A DNA stretch of 64,000 bases from Delftia tsuruhatensis (lineage in GTDB: Bacteria; Pseudomonadota; Gammaproteobacteria; Burkholderiales; Burkholderiaceae_C). The position numbers were made by a program, and so were the translations under genes. Below, piece after piece: positions 33,386 through 42,345 of the stretch; the stretch's first letter is position 1, and each line of letters opens with the position of its first letter. Location: contig NZ_LR813084.1 of the NCBI RefSeq assembly GCF_903815225.1, positions 2,026,501 to 2,090,500 on the forward strand, written 5' to 3'. The notes under the pieces were generated by a model, which saw only the letters and a list, made by a program, of their open reading frames with translations, did not search any database and had not been told where the DNA came from.

Positions 33386-33464
33386 ACCCCGCACGAGTCG
33401 GCATCGCGCCGAACGCCGGGCGCATGCAGTAGCATCGTCGGCCTCAACGATCCGAGGGAGTTCC

Positions 33465-34505
33465 ATGTTCTTGCGTTCGCTTGCTCTCGCCATGCCGCTG
33501 TCCCTGGTCCTTGCGGGCTGTGGCTCCACGCCGCCCCAGGCGCAGGTCCCCAGCCAGCCCCGGGACCAGCCGAGACCCGAGGCCCCTGCCAGGGCGGTAT
33601 CGGAGGCGCCCCGCGCCGACCCCGAAGTCGCCAATCTCACGCCCCTGCCCAGCCTGCTGCTGATCGGCGAGGACCAGGCCGGGCGCTACTACTCCATGGT
33701 GGCCAAGGCCACTTTCACCATCGAGGCCGATGGCCGGCTGCGCCTGGCCGACCAGGGCGCCGGACAGGGTGGCGAGCCCATGGCGCCCGAGGCCGACATG
33801 CAGGACGAGAACATGTCCACGCAATGCAAGCCCTATGGTGCGGTGGCCAACCAGCGCACGACCTGGTTCCCGTACACGGGCGTGTTCGTGCACGGCGGCG
33901 CGCTGGCGGGCGTCAGGGCCGGCAATCAGGCCCTGGGGACCAAGGTGCTCACGGAGCATGAGGGCGCGCAGATGCTCTATGCCGGCAAGGATGCGGACGC
34001 GACCGAGTACTACTACGCACCCTGCGTGGGCGCGCAGCGGGTGTCCAGGGGCTGGCGGCTGGACCGCTACCTGCCCGACGGCGGACAGTTGCGCGTGCGG
34101 GCGGACAACGGCCGCATCCTGAACCTGCAGGTGCCCAAGCCTTTCGCGCCCTTCGTGCTGGTGCGCTACCAGTCGGGCGCCATGATCCCCGTGCCCATGC
34201 GCGCCGTGCTGGCCACGGTGGACCTGGCCGAGCGCCGCGTGGTGCTGCAGTTCCAGGGCACCTATGCCGTGGAGCCGGCCATCCGCAAGATGGAACTGCG
34301 CCTGATCGTGCCCGGCAGCCGACCCTCCGAAGGCGAGACGGCCGCGCGCCACGCCGAGCGCACGCAGGCGCAGCTGCGCGATCTGGCCGCCTGCGCGCCG
34401 CCGCGCGGCCACGCCATCGAGCCTTGCGCCGATGCGCGGCGCACGCCCGATCCGCTGATCTTCTACTCCTCGCAGGAGCTGCGCCAGCGCGCGCCTCGTC
34501 GCTGA
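33465..34505 (+). CDS. Hypothetical lipoprotein
   Basis: A 346-residue protein with a lipoprotein signal ending in the lipobox LAGC (Cys19). A Pro/Arg/Ala-rich spacer follows (about 20-55), then a probable beta-rich domain. The stretch VAKATFTIEADGRLRLADQG and later VDLAERRVVLQFQGTY recall DUF2169-type proteins that are often found with T6SS effectors, but the match is too weak to assign. The ATG at 33465 follows GGGAG. It stands alone, convergent with metY 25 bases away. It is expected in the periplasm, anchored to a membrane. Function unknown. Confidence 0.75.
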   Translation: MFLRSLALAMPLSLVLAGCGSTPPQAQVPSQPRDQPRPEAPARAVSEAPRADPEVANLTPLPSLLLIGEDQAGRYYSMVAKATFTIEADGRLRLADQGAGQGGEPMAPEADMQDENMSTQCKPYGAVANQRTTWFPYTGVFVHGGALAGVRAGNQALGTKVLTEHEGAQMLYAGKDADATEYYYAPCVGAQRVSRGWRLDRYLPDGGQLRVRADNGRILNLQVPKPFAPFVLVRYQSGAMIPVPMRAVLATVDLAERRVVLQFQGTYAVEPAIRKMELRLIVPGSRPSEGETAARHAERTQAQLRDLAACAPPRGHAIEPCADARRTPDPLIFYSSQELRQRAPRR

Positions 34506-34530
34506 GCTCCGGGCCAGGCGCTGGCGTGGA

Positions 34531-35814
34531 TCAGACCTTGCCCAGAGCCTGTTCCAGGTCGGCGAGCAGGTCGCTGATGTGCTCGATGCCCACGGACAGG
34601 CGCACCATGCCCTCGGTCACGCCGGCCTTGGCCAGCTCCTCGGCGTCGAGCTGGCGGTGCGTGGTCGAGGCCGGGTGCGTGGCCAGGGACTTGGCATCGC
34701 CGATGTTGACCAGGCGCGTGAACAGCTGCAGCGCATCGAGAAAGCGCGCGCCGGCCGCTCGCGGATCGGTGTCATCGGCCTTCAGGCTGAAGGACAGGAT
34801 GCCCGAGGCACGTCCGCCCAGCTGCTTTTGCACGATGGCATGGTCGGGGTGGCCCTCCAGCCCTGCGTAGCGCACCCATTCGACCTTGGGGTGCCTTTGC
34901 AGCGTCTCGGCGATCTTCTGGGTGTTCTCGCAGATGCGGTCCATGCGCAGGGCCAGCGTCTCGATGCCCTGCAGGATCAGGAAGGCGTTGTGCGGCGAGA
35001 TGGCTGCGCCGGTATTGCGCAGCGGCACCACGCGCACGCGGCCGATGTAGGCGGCCTCGCCCAGGGCCTCGGTGTAGACCACGCCGTGGTAGCTGACGTC
35101 GGGCTCGTTCAGGCGCCTGAAGCGGGCCTTGTGCTCCGCCCAGGGGAACTTGCCGCTGTCCACGATGGCGCCGCCCACGCTGTTGCCGTGGCCGCCCAGG
35201 TACTTGGTCAGCGAGTGCACGACGATGTCGGCGCCATGCTCGATGGGGCGCAGCAGGTAGGGGCTGGGCACGGTGTTGTCCACGATCAGCGGCACGCCGT
35301 GGGCATGGGCCACGTCGGCCAGGGCACGGATGTCGGTGACGTTGCCCAGCGGGTTGCCGATGGACTCGATGAAGATGGCCTTGGTCTTTTCGTCGATGTG
35401 CTGTGCGAAGCTGGCCGGGTCGCGCGGGTCGGCGAAGCGCACGGTGATGCCTTGCTGCGGGAAGGTATGGGCGAACAGGTTGTAGGTGCCGCCATACAGC
35501 GTGCTGGCCGAGACGATGTTGTCGCCGGCCTCGGCGATGGCCTGGATGGCGTAGGTGATGGCCGCCATGCCGGAGGCCACGGCCACGGCGGCGATGCCGC
35601 CTTCCAGTGCCGCGACGCGCTTTTCGAGCACGTCGGTGGTGGGGTTCATGATGCGCGTGTAGATGTTGCCTGCCACCTTGAGGTCGAACAGATCGGCGCC
35701 GTGCTGGGCGCTGTCGAAGGCATAGGCCACGGTCTGGTAGATGGGGACGGCCACGGCCTTGGTCGTGGGGTCGGGCGAGTAGCCGGCATGGACGGCCAGG
35801 GTTTCTAAGCGCAT
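34531..35814 (-). CDS. metY: O-acetylhomoserine sulfhydrylase (MetY)
   Basis: Makes homocysteine from O-acetylhomoserine and sulfide. The 427-residue PLP enzyme has the Cys/Met-metabolism fold: the N-terminal [33 protein letters not shown], the PLP lysine in [16 protein letters not shown] and the end [25 protein letters not shown] 35814 gives this start; the open frame upstream is not protein-like. The leader has a hairpin (35849-35874) but no SAM riboswitch was recognised. It is convergent with the lipoprotein gene. Confidence 0.95.
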   Translation of the reverse strand: MRLETLAVHAGYSPDPTTKAVAVPIYQTVAYAFDSAQHGADLFDLKVAGNIYTRIMNPTTDVLEKRVAALEGGIAAVAVASGMAAITYAIQAIAEAGDNIVSASTLYGGTYNLFAHTFPQQGITVRFADPRDPASFAQHIDEKTKAIFIESIGNPLGNVTDIRALADVAHAHGVPLIVDNTVPSPYLLRPIEHGADIVVHSLTKYLGGHGNSVGGAIVDSGKFPWAEHKARFRRLNEPDVSYHGVVYTEALGEAAYIGRVRVVPLRNTGAAISPHNAFLILQGIETLALRMDRICENTQKIAETLQRHPKVEWVRYAGLEGHPDHAIVQKQLGGRASGILSFSLKADDTDPRAAGARFLDALQLFTRLVNIGDAKSLATHPASTTHRQLDAEELAKAGVTEGMVRLSVGIEHISDLLADLEQALGKV

Positions 35815-35848
35815 GGAGGACTGCCTTTCTGTTTTGACAAGCGGAGGA

Positions 35849-35874
35849 CGGCATGCATTGTGGCGTGCATGCCG
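35849..35874 (-). promoter_or_regulatory. Hairpin in the metY leader
   Basis: CGGCATGCA (35849-35857) and TGCATGCCG (35866-35874) form a perfect 9-bp stem with an eight-base loop, about 35 bases before the metY start. It may influence metY expression. It does not show the conserved features of SAM-I, SAM-II or SAH riboswitches that I could check by eye. Confidence 0.35.
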
Positions 35875-36032
35875 CCCGTGCCCAACGATGCGTTGGTTAC
35901 GAACATATGCGGGCGGCCGGTGGGTGCGAGCGGGTCCGCCTTTCCCAAGTCGGGAAGGAATTCCGTGATTGTGTATTTTTGTTAGATGTGTGTTGTAACG
36001 TGACCTGATCGCTAGACTCCCTTCGGGAGTTC

Positions 36033-37217
36033 GTGGTGACGTTGACGGCAAGACATCTTCTGGCGCTGGCGGTGCCTTTGTGCACCTTGTTGCTGGCAGG
36101 CTGTTTTCATGTCTGCTGGCTGCATCTGCGTGCCCGCCGCGAGCTGCGTTGCATGTCCTTCGCCTTCGCGGGCTTCAGCCTGGCGCAGCTGGCACAGATA
36201 CTGGGCCTGCCGGCGGCCATGCCGCTCAATGTGCTGGTCACGGCCGCGCTGCAACTGGGCGCGGCATGGTTCATCACCCAGGCCATCGCCATGCGCCACA
36301 GCGTGCAGCCCGACGGGCGACTGGCGGCAGGACTGGGCGGCGCGGTGCTGGCGGTGCTGGGCTACTACGCCTGGATGCAGCCCGATGTCCATGCCCGTCA
36401 GCATGTGCTGGATTTCGGCCTGGGCCTGCAGCTGGCGCTGCCGCTGTGGCGCTTGCCGCGCGAGCGCCCGGTCGGGGGCTGTGACCGGCTGCTGCTGTGG
36501 GTGTTCGTGGTCTTCGCCCTGAGCTTTCTCGTGCGCACACTGATGGTTGTGCCGCGCGCCGTGCCAGCGGCCGAGGCGGGGCCGGCGGGCGGCGAATGGC
36601 TGGGTGCTTCTTCCTCCTGGATGGCACTGCAGCTGAGCCTGCTGGTGTTCGGGCTGCTGTTCGCCACGCTGTTCCTGGCGCTGGCGGTGCGCGACACCGT
36701 GCAGGCGCTGCACGAGGAGCGCGATCGCGATCCGCTCACGGGACTGCTCAACCGCCGCGCCTTCAGAGAGGCCGTGCAGCGGCTGCGCGCCGAGCAGCCG
36801 GGGCTGTCGGCCGCCCTGCTGGTCTGCGATGTCGACCATTTCAAGCGCGTCAACGACGGATGGGGCCATGCGGCGGGCGACGAGGTGCTGCAGCGCTTTG
36901 CTCGCCTGCTGCTGCGCAGCACGCGCCAGCAGGATCTGGTGGCGCGCTTTGGCGGCGAGGAGTTCGTGGCCCTGTTGCCGGGGGCCGATCCCCGCGCGGC
37001 GCAATCGGTGACCCGGCGCATGCGCAACCAGCTGCGCCTGACGGGCTTCAGCGCCCTGCCCGACGATCAGCGCATCACGGCCAGCTTCGGCGTCGCCTGG
37101 CTGGAGCCCGGGCAGCCGCTGGAGCAGGCACTGGCCCGTGCCGATGCGATGCTCTACGAGGCCAAGCGCGCCGGCCGGGACCGGGTGCGGCTGGCGCGCG
37201 AGGTGCCGCAGGGCTAG
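36033..37217 (+). CDS. Membrane-bound diguanylate cyclase (GGDEF)
   Basis: A 394-residue protein. The N-terminal 225 residues are six or seven hydrophobic segments (LALAVPLCTLLLAGCFHVCW, FGLLFATLFLALAV and others) forming an unclassified membrane sensor. The C-terminal GGDEF domain starts at RDRDPLTGLLNRRAF, has the metal/substrate residues in CDVDHFKRVND and an intact active site GGEEF. An RxxD product-inhibition site (RQQD) lies five residues before it. It should make c-di-GMP. GTG 36033 follows GGGAG. The stop TAG shares bases with the stop of the convergent exonuclease gene. Confidence 0.93.
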   Translation: MVTLTARHLLALAVPLCTLLLAGCFHVCWLHLRARRELRCMSFAFAGFSLAQLAQILGLPAAMPLNVLVTAALQLGAAWFITQAIAMRHSVQPDGRLAAGLGGAVLAVLGYYAWMQPDVHARQHVLDFGLGLQLALPLWRLPRERPVGGCDRLLLWVFVVFALSFLVRTLMVVPRAVPAAEAGPAGGEWLGASSSWMALQLSLLVFGLLFATLFLALAVRDTVQALHEERDRDPLTGLLNRRAFREAVQRLRAEQPGLSAALLVCDVDHFKRVNDGWGHAAGDEVLQRFARLLLRSTRQQDLVARFGGEEFVALLPGADPRAAQSVTRRMRNQLRLTGFSALPDDQRITASFGVAWLEPGQPLEQALARADAMLYEAKRAGRDRVRLAREVPQG

Positions 37218-37915
37218 GCCTGTGCCGCACGAGGGCGCCGCGCAGGCCGTTGCGGCTGCGCCGGCTGGCGCCGCTCCCAGGCCGGCAGGGCGGCATGCAC
37301 CATGGCGGCGCCGTGGGCATCGTTGGCCGCGTAGTGGCGCTGGGCCGTGCTCAACTGCTGCGCGGCCCAGTTGGAGGTGGAGATCTTCTTGGACTTGTGG
37401 AAATTCCGGCCCAGCACCAGGGCCACGGCCGCGCGCACGCCCACCGAGCTGGCATAGCCATGGCCCTTGAAGACGCGGTCCAGGTCAATGACGTTGTGCA
37501 GCGCCACGCCCAGTCGCGCCGGCAGGGCGCGGCGGTCATGGTCCAGTCCGAAGCCGGCCTTGCGGATCGCCTCGCTGGCCAGCACGTCGGCGGCCAGCTG
37601 GCGGGCCTGTGCATGGTGCAGTTGCAGCAGCCAGGCCTCGCCGCAGGTGGCCAGTTGCACCAGATGGGGGCCGGTGTCGGTCTGCTGGGCATGGAACAGG
37701 GGCTTGCTCTCGGTATCGAAGCCCAGCACGGGTGCCGCCATCAGCGCGGCACGCGCGGCCGCGAACTCGGCATCGGTGGCCGGCACGTGGATGCAGCGCT
37801 CGGGCAGGGCGGGGAAGGCGGGCAGCAGGCGGCTGTCCTCCTTGCTGGGAGCGTGCAGGCGTGGCATGGGGAAAGAGAGGGGGCGGGGGGAGCGGGCCGT
37901 CAAGTGTGCCTGCAT
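37214..37915 (-). CDS. 3'-5' exonuclease (DEDD/RNase D-like)
   Basis: A 233-residue protein with a DnaQ/RNase D-like exonuclease core. The first acidic motif is VLGFDTESKP (Asp and Glu). LVQLATCGEAWLLQL follows, then KAGFGLDHDRRAL, IDLDRVF and the last motif YAANDAHGAAMVH, with Tyr and Asp in the DEDDy arrangement. It probably degrades single-stranded DNA or RNA ends. Start ATG 37915 is preferred because GAGG lies at the right distance; ATG 37867 lacks a site. Its stop overlaps that of the cyclase gene (CTAG, 37214-37217). Confidence 0.85.
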   Translation of the reverse strand: MQAHLTARSPRPLSFPMPRLHAPSKEDSRLLPAFPALPERCIHVPATDAEFAAARAALMAAPVLGFDTESKPLFHAQQTDTGPHLVQLATCGEAWLLQLHHAQARQLAADVLASEAIRKAGFGLDHDRRALPARLGVALHNVIDLDRVFKGHGYASSVGVRAAVALVLGRNFHKSKKISTSNWAAQQLSTAQRHYAANDAHGAAMVHAALPAWERRQPAQPQRPARRPRAAQA

Positions 37916-38129
37916 TGCCAAGCCCCTCGGAGCCCGGGTTTTTATCCCCGATGCATGTGGACGGAGTTGTGGAAAAGTCCGGGTGTAACTTGCTGGATCC
38001 GCGCCCTGCAAGGCTTTCCACGGAATGCCTAAAAAATCAGCGCAGTGGTGAAAGGACGTCGACCAAGGGTAATCACGGATGGCTGTTCCGGTCTCCGAGT
38101 CGGGGTCCGGAGGTTGTTTCAAGAGGTTT

Positions 38130-38942
38130 CTAAAGGCCTTGGTCGCTGAATGCTGCGGCCCGCTTTTCCAGCCCCGCGCGCACGGCTTCGGCCTGGTTGG
38201 GGCTGCCCAGCAGTGCCTGTTGCTCGCGCGCCTCGGCCAGCAGGATGTCGGCGGGCGAGGCGGTCTCGCTGAGCTGCATCAGGCGCTTGGCCGCGCGGAT
38301 GGCGTCGGGGCTGCTGCCCGCGATCTGGCGCGCCAGGTGGCGGGCCTCTTCCAGGGGGGCTGCGCTGACGCGCGTGGCCAGGCCCAGTGACACGGCCTCG
38401 GGACCGGGCACGACGCGGCCGGTGTAGACCAGCTCGCGCAGCACGTCGCCACGCACCAGGGAGGCGGCCAGCGCGCAGCCGGCCATGTCGGGCACCAGGC
38501 CCCACTTGATCTCCATGATGGACAGGCGCGCATCTTCGGCGACCAGGCGGATGTCCGCGCCCAGCGCCAGCTGGAGGCCTCCGCCATAGGCCACGCCCTG
38601 CACGGCGGCGACGACGGGTACGGGCAGTTCGCGCCAACCCCAGCAGATCTGCTGGAAGCGGTTGGCCAGGCCATGCGTGCGCTGCGCCAGATCGGCCATG
38701 TCGGGCGTCTGCTGCCCTGCTGCGATGCTGGCCATGCTGCCCATGTCCAGCCCCGCGCAAAAGGCCTTGCCCTCGCCATGCAGCACCACGGCGCGCAGGC
38801 CAGGCGTGGCCTGGAGCCGGTCCAGCGCATCGAGCAGCGCATCGAACATGGCGGGGTCCAGCGCGTTCATCTTGTCGGCCCGTGTCAGGGCCACGTCGGC
38901 CACGCCGTGGTCCAGGGTGATGCGCACGCGTTCTTGGCTCAT
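38130..38942 (-). CDS. Enoyl-CoA hydratase/isomerase family protein
   Basis: A 270-residue crotonase. The oxyanion-hole motifs are FCAGLDMGSM and QGVAYGGGLQLALGADIRL; in the second the usual catalytic region reads IMEIKWGLVPDM. The closest standard role is hydration or isomerisation of an unsaturated acyl-CoA in beta-oxidation. It is the last gene of the minus-strand acyl-CoA cluster, 19 bases after the SDR gene. ATG 38942 matches the family start. About 210 bases of non-coding DNA separate it from the exonuclease gene, with nothing recognised in them. Confidence 0.9.
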   Translation of the reverse strand: MSQERVRITLDHGVADVALTRADKMNALDPAMFDALLDALDRLQATPGLRAVVLHGEGKAFCAGLDMGSMASIAAGQQTPDMADLAQRTHGLANRFQQICWGWRELPVPVVAAVQGVAYGGGLQLALGADIRLVAEDARLSIMEIKWGLVPDMAGCALAASLVRGDVLRELVYTGRVVPGPEAVSLGLATRVSAAPLEEARHLARQIAGSSPDAIRAAKRLMQLSETASPADILLAEAREQQALLGSPNQAEAVRAGLEKRAAAFSDQGL

Positions 38943-38961
38943 GGCTTGTCTCCTTGCGTTG

Positions 38962-39852
38962 TCAGGTGGTTCTGAGCTGGCGGTCGGCCGCGTTGCGCGA
39001 TTCGATGGCGTCGCGCGCATGGGCCCAGTCCTGGTCCGTCCAGCTGGACAGGGCGGCGAAGTTGCCGCCCGTGGCCTGGTATTGTCCGCCGTCGATGGCG
39101 ATCGTCTGTCCCGTGAGGTACTCGGCCTGGGCGCTCATGAGGAAGACGGCCAGGTTGGCCAGCTCGGGCATGCGGCCGTTGCGGCCCATGGGGTTGTCCT
39201 TGCGCACATGCTCGCCACCCTGGGGATTCAGGCGCGCGCTCATGCCTTCGGTGGGAAACAGGCCGGGCGCGATGGCGTTGAAGCGGATGCCGCGGTTGCC
39301 CCACTCCACGGCCAGCGACTGCGTCATGGCATGCACGCCGGACTTGGCCATGGCCGAGGGCACGGTGAAGGCCGAGCCGTTCCAGACCCAGGTGGTCAGG
39401 ATGGACAGCACGCTGGCTCGGCGCCCCTCGGCCAGCCAGCGCCGGCCGCAATCGAGCACCATGTTGAAGCTGCCGCGCATGACGATGTTGGCGATGGCGT
39501 CGAAGCCGCGCATGGACAGGTCCTCGGTGCGGCTGACGAAGTTGCCGGCCGCGTTGTTGACCAGTCCGGTCAGCGCGCCGTGCCGGCTCCAGATGCCGTC
39601 CAGCATGTGCTCGATGGCGTCGGGCTGGCGCACGTCGCAGGCATGGCCCACGGCCAGGCCGCCGTGCTGCTGCATCAACTCCTGCGCGGTCTGCTCGACC
39701 ACGCAGCCGCGCCGGCCGCAGAGGTGGACTTCGGCGCCCAGCATCAGAAAGGCCTCGGCCATGACGCGGCCCAGGCCGGTGCCGCCGCCGGTGACGAGGA
39801 TGCGCTGGCCTTGCAGCAGGCCGGGTCTGTACATGAGATCGTCGAGGGTCAT
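38962..39852 (-). CDS. SDR oxidoreductase, 2,4-dienoyl-CoA reductase-like
   Basis: A 296-residue short-chain dehydrogenase. The nucleotide-binding motif is TGGGTGLG, and VNNAAGNF is the structural NNAG motif. Where classical SDRs have Tyr-x3-Lys, this protein reads PSAMAKSG: the lysine is kept but the tyrosine is replaced. This is the pattern of the DECR/PECR branch, which acts on 2,4-dienoyl-CoA or trans-2-enoyl-CoA esters. The ending includes YLTGQTIAIDGGQ. It lies in the cluster between the crotonase and acyl-CoA dehydrogenase genes, fitting removal of double bonds. Confidence 0.88.
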   Translation of the reverse strand: MTLDDLMYRPGLLQGQRILVTGGGTGLGRVMAEAFLMLGAEVHLCGRRGCVVEQTAQELMQQHGGLAVGHACDVRQPDAIEHMLDGIWSRHGALTGLVNNAAGNFVSRTEDLSMRGFDAIANIVMRGSFNMVLDCGRRWLAEGRRASVLSILTTWVWNGSAFTVPSAMAKSGVHAMTQSLAVEWGNRGIRFNAIAPGLFPTEGMSARLNPQGGEHVRKDNPMGRNGRMPELANLAVFLMSAQAEYLTGQTIAIDGGQYQATGGNFAALSSWTDQDWAHARDAIESRNAADRQLRTT

Positions 39853-39919
39853 GGCCGTGGCTTTCCTTGGGGTATTCGGGAAGTGGGTGGGGAGAGGAAC
39901 GGGCGCCGCTGCGCCGCCG

Positions 39920-41068
39920 TCACAGCGCGCGGGCGATCACTTCCTTCATGATCTCGCTGGTGCCGCCGTAGATGCGCTGCACGCGGGCGTCGGCATACAT
40001 GCGCGTGACCATGTATTCGTTCATGAAGCCGTAGCCGCCGTGCAGTTGCACCAGCTCGTCGAGCACGCGGCCCTGGGCTTCCGAGCACCAGAGCTTGGCC
40101 ATGGAGGCCGTGGCCGTGTCCAGCGTGCCGGCCACGAGCTGCTCCACGCAGCGGTCGATGAAGGCGCGGCCCACGGTGATGGTGGTGGCCACCTCGGCCA
40201 GCTTGAAGCGGGTGTTCTGCATGTCGGCGATGGCCTGGCCGAAGGCGCGGCGCTCGCGCACGTAGGCCAGGGTGGCCTCGTATGCGCCCTCCATGCAGGC
40301 CAGTGCCGTCAGGCCGATGATGAGGCGCTCGTAGGGCAGGTCGCTCATGAGCTGGTAGAAGCCCTGGCCCTCGCGCCCGCCCAGCAAGGCGTCCTGCGGC
40401 ACGGCCACATCGTCGAAGAACAGTTCGGAGGTGTCCTGGGCCTTCATGCCCATCTTGTCGAGCACGCGCCCCACGCGAAAGCCCGCGCAGTCCCGGGTCT
40501 CGACGAGGAGGATGGAGGTGCCGCGCGCGCCCTGGCCGGGGTCGGTCTTGCAGACCACGAGGACCAGGCCGGCCAGGAATCCGTTCGTGATGAAGGTCTT
40601 GCTGCCGTTGATGCGGTAGTGGTCGCCCCGGCGTTCGGCGCGCGTGCGCACGCCCTGCAGGTCCGAGCCCGCGCCGGGCTCGGTCATGGCGATGGCGCCG
40701 ACCAGCTCGCCGCGCGCCATGGCTGGCAGGTAGCGGCGCTTTTGCGCCTCGGTGCCGTGGTTGAGCAGGTAATGGGCCACGATGGAATGCACGGAGTTGC
40801 CCATGCCGGTCAGGCCCCGGCGCGCCATCTCCTCGTGGATCACGGCCTCGTGGCGGAAGTCGCCGCCGCCTCCGCCGTATTCCTCGGGAATGTCGGTGCA
40901 CAGCAGGCCCAGCTCGCCCGCCCGGCGCCAGATCGCGTGGCCGACGTGGCCCTGCTTGCGGGCGGCCTCGTCCTGCGGCTGCATTTCGGATTCGATGAAG
41001 CGCACGGCGGTGGCGCGCAGGCTGTCCAGGTCGGGGTCGCTCCAGGAGCGCGTGAAGGTCAGGGGCAT
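39920..41068 (-). CDS. Acyl-CoA dehydrogenase
   Basis: A 382-residue flavoenzyme that puts the first double bond into acyl-CoA. Family marks are IPEEYGGGGGDF, IAMTEPGAGSDLQGVRTRA (FAD and substrate loop), INGSKTFITNG, FGQAIADMQNTRFKLAE, LHGGYGFMNEY and RIYGGTSEIMKEVIARAL. It resembles the long/branched-chain members. ATG 41068 gives a normal N-terminus. It lies 13 bases after the CaiB/racemase-like gene in the same operon. Electrons should go to electron-transfer flavoprotein, encoded elsewhere. Confidence 0.94.
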   Translation of the reverse strand: MPLTFTRSWSDPDLDSLRATAVRFIESEMQPQDEAARKQGHVGHAIWRRAGELGLLCTDIPEEYGGGGGDFRHEAVIHEEMARRGLTGMGNSVHSIVAHYLLNHGTEAQKRRYLPAMARGELVGAIAMTEPGAGSDLQGVRTRAERRGDHYRINGSKTFITNGFLAGLVLVVCKTDPGQGARGTSILLVETRDCAGFRVGRVLDKMGMKAQDTSELFFDDVAVPQDALLGGREGQGFYQLMSDLPYERLIIGLTALACMEGAYEATLAYVRERRAFGQAIADMQNTRFKLAEVATTITVGRAFIDRCVEQLVAGTLDTATASMAKLWCSEAQGRVLDELVQLHGGYGFMNEYMVTRMYADARVQRIYGGTSEIMKEVIARAL

Positions 41069-41081
41069 GGCGAGGCCTTTT

Positions 41082-42179
41082 CTAGCGCGAGGCTGTGGCA
41101 GTCCGGGCATTCCAGGCGGCCAGCGCTTCTTCGAGGCTGGCGGCGCGCGGCGGACGGGGGTGCTCGGGCGCGCTGCGCGAAAAGCGCGGCGCGGGCGCGG
41201 GCTGGAGCACGCCGCCGGCCTCGGTGAAGGTGGCGCGTGCGCGGTTGTGGGCATGGCGCGGCGCCTCGTCCCAGTCGAGCACGGGCGCGAAGCAGGCGTC
41301 GCTGCCTTCGAGCAGCTCGCACCACTGGTCGCGCGTGCGGGTGCGGAACACGTCGGCCAGGCGCAGCTTGAGCAAGGGCCAGCGCGCGGCATCCATCTGG
41401 CCATCGAACAGCGGGTCCTGGATGCCGCAGCGCTGGCGCAGCTCGGCATAGAACTGGGGCTCGATGGCGCCGATGGCGATGTACTTGCCGTCGGCACAGG
41501 CATAGGTGTCGTAGAAAGGGGCGCCGCCATCGAGCAGGTTCTCGCCGCGCTGGTTGCTCCACTGGCCCTTGGCCTTGAAGCCGTACATGAAGGCCGACAG
41601 CAGGGCCGTGCCGTCGGTCATGGCTGCGTCGATGACCTGGCCCCGGCCGCTGCGCCCGGCCTCGTGCAGGGCGGCCAGCAGGCCCACGGCCAGCAGCATG
41701 CCGCCGCCGCCGAAGTCGCCCACGTAGTTGAGCGGCGGCACGGGCGCCTCGCCCGCGCGGCCGATGGCGTGCAGCGCGCCGGAGAGGGCGATGTAGTTGA
41801 TGTCGTGCCCCGCCGCATGCGCCAGCGGGCCATGCTGGCCCCAGCCCGTCATGCGGCCGTAGACCAGGCGCGGGTTGCGTTCCAGGCAGGGCCCGGGCCC
41901 CAGGCCCAGGCGCTCCATGACGCCGGGCCGAAAGCCCTCGACCAGCAGGTCGGCACGCGCGATCAGGGCCATGGCGGCGGCCTGGCCTTCCTCGCCGCGC
42001 AGGTCGATCCCGACCTGGCAGCGGCTGCGCGTGGTGATGTCCTGTGCATCGACCGGCGTGCCGGGCCGCGCGATGCGCAGCACTTCGGCACCCAGGTCGG
42101 CCAGCAGCATGGCGCAGAACGGCCCCGGGCCCAGGCCCGCGAACTCGACCACGCGAACGCCTTCAAGCGGTCCTGCCAT
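41082..42179 (-). CDS. Alpha-methylacyl-CoA racemase-like CaiB/BaiF protein
   Basis: A 365-residue class III CoA-transferase-fold protein of the AMACR branch. It begins [30 protein letters not shown], has the catalytic-region motifs [10 protein letters not shown] and [19 protein letters not shown], and DAAMTDG. AMACR-type enzymes interconvert (R)- and (S)-2-methylacyl-CoA so that branched chains can enter beta-oxidation. This is the best clue that the cluster handles methyl-branched substrates. The alternative is a CoA-transferase. It is separated from the acyl-CoA synthetase gene upstream by about 150 bases that hold an intergenic repeat. Confidence 0.88.
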   Translation of the reverse strand: MAGPLEGVRVVEFAGLGPGPFCAMLLADLGAEVLRIARPGTPVDAQDITTRSRCQVGIDLRGEEGQAAAMALIARADLLVEGFRPGVMERLGLGPGPCLERNPRLVYGRMTGWGQHGPLAHAAGHDINYIALSGALHAIGRAGEAPVPPLNYVGDFGGGGMLLAVGLLAALHEAGRSGRGQVIDAAMTDGTALLSAFMYGFKAKGQWSNQRGENLLDGGAPFYDTYACADGKYIAIGAIEPQFYAELRQRCGIQDPLFDGQMDAARWPLLKLRLADVFRTRTRDQWCELLEGSDACFAPVLDWDEAPRHAHNRARATFTEAGGVLQPAPAPRFSRSAPEHPRPPRAASLEEALAAWNARTATASR

Positions 42180-42246
42180 GGAGGTCTCCTTTGTTCTCTT
42201 TTCTTCAATGAACCATAGAGCAGAGCGCTATGGAGCTGGCGTTGTC

Positions 42247-42345
42247 CAAGCGAGAGACACCGAGGAAGGGCCTAAGCCGGCCGCGCCGCCCCGCACCGAA
42301 GGTGTCGTCCCCGTTGGGGGAAAGCCGCTCAGCGGCTCAGGGGGT
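42247..42345 (-). repeat. Comamonadaceae-type intergenic repeat, copy B
   Basis: Read on the minus strand it starts CCCCCTGAGCCGCTGAGCGG, continues through a C-run/G-run hairpin into GGGGACGAC and ends near TCGGTGTCTCTC. Copy A (59543-59639) has the same order of blocks. The beginning overlaps the last codons and stop of the acyl-CoA synthetase gene. Its role may be transcription termination or mRNA end protection. Confidence 0.65.

Noticed and set aside
35815..36032. Possible SAM riboswitch in the metY leader
   Set aside because: A hairpin is present, but the conserved core sequences of SAM-I, SAM-II or SAH riboswitches were not found by eye. A covariance-model search would settle it.
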